From: Gonatopus flavifemur
Taxonomy: Eukaryota > Arthropoda > Insecta > Hymenoptera > Dryinidae
Direction of reading: 5' to 3'
Length of the DNA: 64,000 bases
NCBI GenBank assembly: GCA_018340375.1
Contig: JAFFJZ010000001.1
Span: forward strand, 53,932,001-53,996,000
Made by a program: the position numbers and the translations under genes. Below the pieces are notes generated by a model, which was given only the letters and a program-made list of their open reading frames with translations, was not told where the DNA came from and did not search any database. Shown here piece by piece: positions 60,391 to 64,000 of this stretch (within the stretch, counting starts at the first letter, position 1; each line of letters opens with the position of its first letter).

Positions 60391-61125
60391 GTGAATATTC
60401 ACTTTGTTGCTTGCGAGAATGTTTCTCGCTCCAAAAACCAGAGTGAATTGCCGCTTTTGTAAAGTGAAATTTTATCATTCTTTCGTATGCGCAATGGTTT
60501 CATTTCCCAAGTGTGTATTAACGGCGGGCTCCATCTACGCCCAGGGTGGGTGCCCATGCTACCCAACGTGTGGCCAAGCTGGGCAGACAAATGGGGCCAA
60601 CCCTGGGATGATAACATCGTTCCCAGCTTGGCCGTATTGCTTTGCCCGAGAATTGGTAACACCACGGGCCCAGCATAAACCCAGACTAGGCAATCAATAC
60701 TGCTCCTTCCTTTTTGTTTTGAAATTGGAAAATTGCTTTGAATTCTACCCCAGCAGGCATGAATTTCAGCCCCACTTTGGCCCAGTGTTGTGCCCCATCC
60801 TGCCCATATGGGCTCAAGACTGGACCAAAGTGGGGCCAAAATTCATACACGCTGAGGATTGTACACACATGCTCTGGATATAAGTTTACCCCAATCTTGG
60901 CCGAACGCTGGGCCAAACTGGGGCCCAGTTCAAATATGCCCGCACTAAGATTCATTATTTCCATTTTCTACCAACTAGAATTGTATGGGAAAGCACAACA
61001 GCGCCAAGATTGAGCCAACATGGGCCCCATCGTCATTTCCCACGACTGGGTTGAAGAGGATGGACCCAGCCTGGGGCCCATTGTCATTGAAGGCAATACA
61101 CGCTTGGGTTCTTCAGAGTGAATTG
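60391..61125. repeat. GC-rich block of GGGCCCAG / CTGGGCC words
   Basis: It holds many copies of GGGCCCAGC, TGGGGCCAA, CCCAGCTTGGCC and CTGGGCAGAC, far more GC-rich than the surroundings. Both directions occur, so it folds on itself. Flanking sequence carries AGAGTGAATTGCC-like and CAGAGTGAATTGTC copies near 60440 and 61120, perhaps the ends of one element. Confidence 0.55.
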
Positions 61126-61130
61126 TCATT

Positions 61131-61455
61131 CCCCTTTTGAAAAAACCCGACATCGAAATTTCATCATTAAATCATCAGTTGTAATAATACTATCCGAAAT
61201 CCATCGTGTTGTTTCATTATCGTACAAGTCCGATAAAAATACGATATCTACGATCATTATCCAATGTAAACCCGATATAAATATCTATCGGTAACTCATC
61301 GGGTTGCTGGTTCGGTTTTGTATCGGATAATTATCGTAGACATCGTATTTTTATCGAACTTGTCTGATAATGAAACAACACGATAGATTTCGGATAGTAT
61401 TGATACAATCGATGATTGAACGATGAAATCCCGATATCGGGCTTTTTCATGAGGC
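61131..61455. mobile_element. Palindromic MITE with CATCG...CGATATCGGG arms
   Basis: TTGAAAAAACCCGACATCGA pairs with CGATATCGGGCTTTTTCATG. The inner arms share CATCGTGTTGTTTCATTATC / GATAATGAAACAACACGAT and ACGATATCTACGAT-type stems. Confidence 0.75.
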
Positions 61456-61503
61456 TCGCCGAGATTCAGAGAGCACATGGATATTTTCCATAATTTTGTA
61501 CTA

Positions 61504-61900
61504 CAGTAGAACCTCGATTATCCGAGGTAATGTGGGGAGAGCTCATCTCGGATAACTGAAACCTCGGATAATACAGAAAATATATATTTTCTGAGAAATT
61601 TTAATCCCTCAAACGTTTGAAATTTTCATTGTGCAGTTTGAATATATTACATAAATATTATTCAACATATTCCTGATTTATTTCTATTTTATAATCTTCA
61701 TAACATTAAAATATGAATGTGTACAAACATGCATTACTACAAATTTGTTTTTATTTTCAAAAATCAGTGATTTCATTATTTATGATTTATTTTATGATTC
61801 ATATTATCCGAGGATCCAGCTCGGTTGATCCGAAGCGGTCCAGGCCTCGGATAACGCAGGGCGTCGGTTGATCGGAGCTCGGATAATCGAGGTTCTACTG
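61504..61900. mobile_element. TA-flanked pogo/Tigger-type MITE, 397 bp
   Basis: CAGTAGAACCTCGATTATCC at the left and GGATAATCGAGGTTCTACTG at the right are perfect inverted repeats, with TA outside both. The sequence type (CAGT...CCTCG.TTATCCGAGG) is that of pogo/Tigger ends. Inside, the ends repeat CTCGGATAA several times. No transposase. Confidence 0.8.
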
Positions 61901-62239
61901 TATTGGGAATGTATGGTGTGTCATGAACACTTCTGTCGCAGAGTTCATGTTTTCAGGAGGAACGTCTATTCAAAGACGATATTGAAAAATCATAAAATCT
62001 CACATCTTCATTTTAATAAATTATTCAAACTTTGTAATTGAATAATTTTGCCTCTTGGGCTATATGAATGTTTTTCACCCTAATGTCCTTTAACTCAAGA
62101 AAACATGTATCTCGGTGTGGTGATGAAAAGTTTAATGATCTTTCATGTGTTTTCCCCCTAACAGCAATAAAGGACTTTCCACTGTTACATTCTCAACATA
62201 CAAAAGCAGTTTTATAGAAGTATTTAATATTGTTGTTGA

Positions 62240-62370
62240 AAATACCAAAATATATCTTTTAGATAGTTTGAACTCTATTCAGTTAGCTATAAAATCTAAC
62301 ATAATTTTCTAAAGGATATCTTAAGTAACACAGGTTCAAGAAATATCTCGGAGATATCTTTTTTCATCAT
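62240..62370. repeat. AGATATCT-rich repeat
   Basis: ATATATCTTTTAGATAGTTT, TTCTAAAGGATATCTTAAG and AAATATCTCGGAGATATCTT words in both directions. Related to 54330-54530. Confidence 0.4.
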
Positions 62371-62685
62371 CATTTAGAAATGAAAAATGTTTATTAGGTG
62401 ATATATCATTGGTTGTTTCACAAGAGTTCTCAAAAGTGTCTCAAGGAAAATTGGTTCATTAGAACAAAATTGTTCTTCAAATGTTTTGAAGAAAAAATAC
62501 AAATACGGAAAAAACATTTCGTTAAATCTAAAACCTCGTTTTTTCAATAGGTCCAAATAAATATTGTATTCAGAGAAATTTATCATGTGCTTCTCCTTTT
62601 CCATAATACATTTGTTTACATCAAAAGAACATTTATTTTCGTTGCAAAAGTATTTATTTGAATCTATTCAATCAACCATTTCTTA

Positions 62686-62932
62686 CCCAGATACAAAAAT
62701 GTCTCAATAATGCCATCATAATGGTGACATGCACGCCAAGAAATGTTTGCATCATGGTACCAAGGTGTTTCCGCATAAAGCATTGTTATTGGTGGCAAAA
62801 CGAGGTGATGGTACCATAATGAAGACATAATGTTTACATTTTATGCATCATTGCAATCTGAGCGAAGTTTATGATAGTATGCTTACGGCACATTATGTTA
62901 CAAAATATTTAGGGCATGATTTTCTATCTGGG
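62686..62932 (-). mobile_element. 247-bp element, copy 2 (inverted)
   Basis: Reverse complement of 49255-49501, of identical length, with ends CCCAGATACAAAAATGTC and GATTTTCTATCTGGG. TA flanks both ends here. Confidence 0.85.
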
Positions 62933-64000
62933 TAGATAAGATTTCTTAGATTTCTTTTCTCTGTGTGCGATACCCGCACACAAATCGCACATTGGATTTT
63001 GATTCAGTCATCGCATACAATGATCAAAAAGAACGTATTCGTACCAACAGATATGTCGATTGATACTCGGAACTTCTCCGAGAGAGGGAATCATGCGTAC
63101 TGCGTATGGATTTTTTCAATCAGAGGAGGCATAGCGTTCATATCTGCCTAAAAAAAAAGTACTCTTCCACTAGGATGACGTGACTGCACGTTCATGTGGT
63201 CTGATGGGTTTCAGCAGGTCTTTTGCCAGGCTTGGTCTACGATTGGGCCATTGGTCCACATATGAATTGTAGAATGCCCACTGGTTTCAGCCAGTTTTCA
63301 TGGATTTATGTTCAATTAATCAATCCCTCATCTATGAGTCGATGATTTATCTTAACCATTGTCCAATAAGGAAATATCAGTCAGTTGTTAACGTTACATT
63401 TTTCGCTGTTTTTCTAGTGCCAGATGTAATTCTTTTACCCCAGTAAATCTTCTCTCCATTGTGCTGCGAGGATTACATTCCATGGGCTATTAAGTGCCTT
63501 ACAATTGTGTTACATGATACGTCTGTAGATTTTGTGCTATACGGCATCTGAAACCGTCCAAAATGATTGGTACAAAATTTCTTTTTGCATATCGTTTATC
63601 CAGAATGCGGTAACAAACGGAAATTTTTCTCAAACACCCGTACAGAGCCACGTTTCGACGATAAGTCATTGACATTTTCTTCTTTCCAAGTAACTTTCGA
63701 ACCTTGTACCTTTCGTACTCAAACATATCTTCAACTCTTTTTCATGTATTTCGCAAATGCTGCATATGAGATTTTCGGTCAAAATATTGTCCAAGGTGGT
63801 TGCCTAGCGGAATTCCGATTGGAATTTGAACAATAAAAGTCAAGTCGAGGGCTGAAGTCGGAGGAATTTGGTGATCATAATCGTCGGGGTTTATAATCTT
63901 ATTTATTATAGACAGAAACCAACTTGGAAAATAAACAAATTACAGCCAAACAAAATTACATATCGATCATATAACGATGAGGTATCATGTAATTGGATTA
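62933..64000. other. Right edge, no firm gene
   Basis: A plus-strand frame (63567-63836) and a minus-strand frame (63726-63499) overlap around 63500-63840. The plus frame has RFDDKSLTFSSFQVTFEPC, loosely like part of a ZP-domain protein, but no splice signals or further exons are in view, so no call is made. Confidence 0.25.

Noticed and set aside
63499..63836. ZP-domain exon on plus strand or an ORF on minus strand
   Set aside because: The similarity is a short, loose word match; no splice partners lie in the window, so no gene is called.

Overview
The window reads as AT-rich nuclear DNA from an arthropod, most likely an insect; I cannot resolve the order. Genes are split by GT-AG introns and their products are animal-type proteins. 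Nothing suggests bacterial, organelle or viral DNA. The introns and intergenic space are packed with short inverted-repeat (MITE-like) elements.

Layout: (1) 1-2800 may hold the last exons of an unrecognised plus-strand gene. (2) 4907-12113 (+) is a six-exon TMEM26-type membrane protein gene with a long charged tail. (3) 12750-16763 (-), convergent with it, is an unrecognised gene with a 605-codon last exon. (4) 16.8-25 kb is a repeat-rich gene desert. (5) 25279-28677 (+) is cytosolic arginyl-tRNA synthetase (8 exons, 679 aa), followed head-to-tail by cytosolic leucyl-tRNA synthetase at 29445-35140 (17 exons including an ATG-only first exon, 1177 aa). (6) 37096-38106 and 40258-41208 (-) are tandem intronless homocysteine S-methyltransferases. 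(7) 42139-43750 (-) is the proteasome maturation protein POMP (5 exons, 141 aa). (8) 43.9-50.5 kb is a dense nest of repeats. (9) 50537-57761 (-) is a four-exon gene that I assembled from phase-matched exons; it encodes about 231-243 aa with a charged middle and a possible Elongin-C BC box. (10) 57.8-64 kb holds repeats and no convincing gene.

The 25-44 kb block is a compact housekeeping cluster (translation, methionine metabolism, proteasome assembly) with few repeats, flanked by repeat-dense DNA. ArgRS and LeuRS are both class I enzymes of the animal multi-synthetase complex, so their adjacency may be functional or may be chance.

The most unusual feature is a set of at least eleven elements, many palindromic, that share termini of the type CCCAnnTAgCACA...TGTGCTAnnTGGG (or CCCaTACAGCAC...GTGCTGTaTGGG) around unrelated interiors. 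Several are nested in one another, and several sit inside introns where they would be transcribed as long hairpins. No transposase gene was seen.
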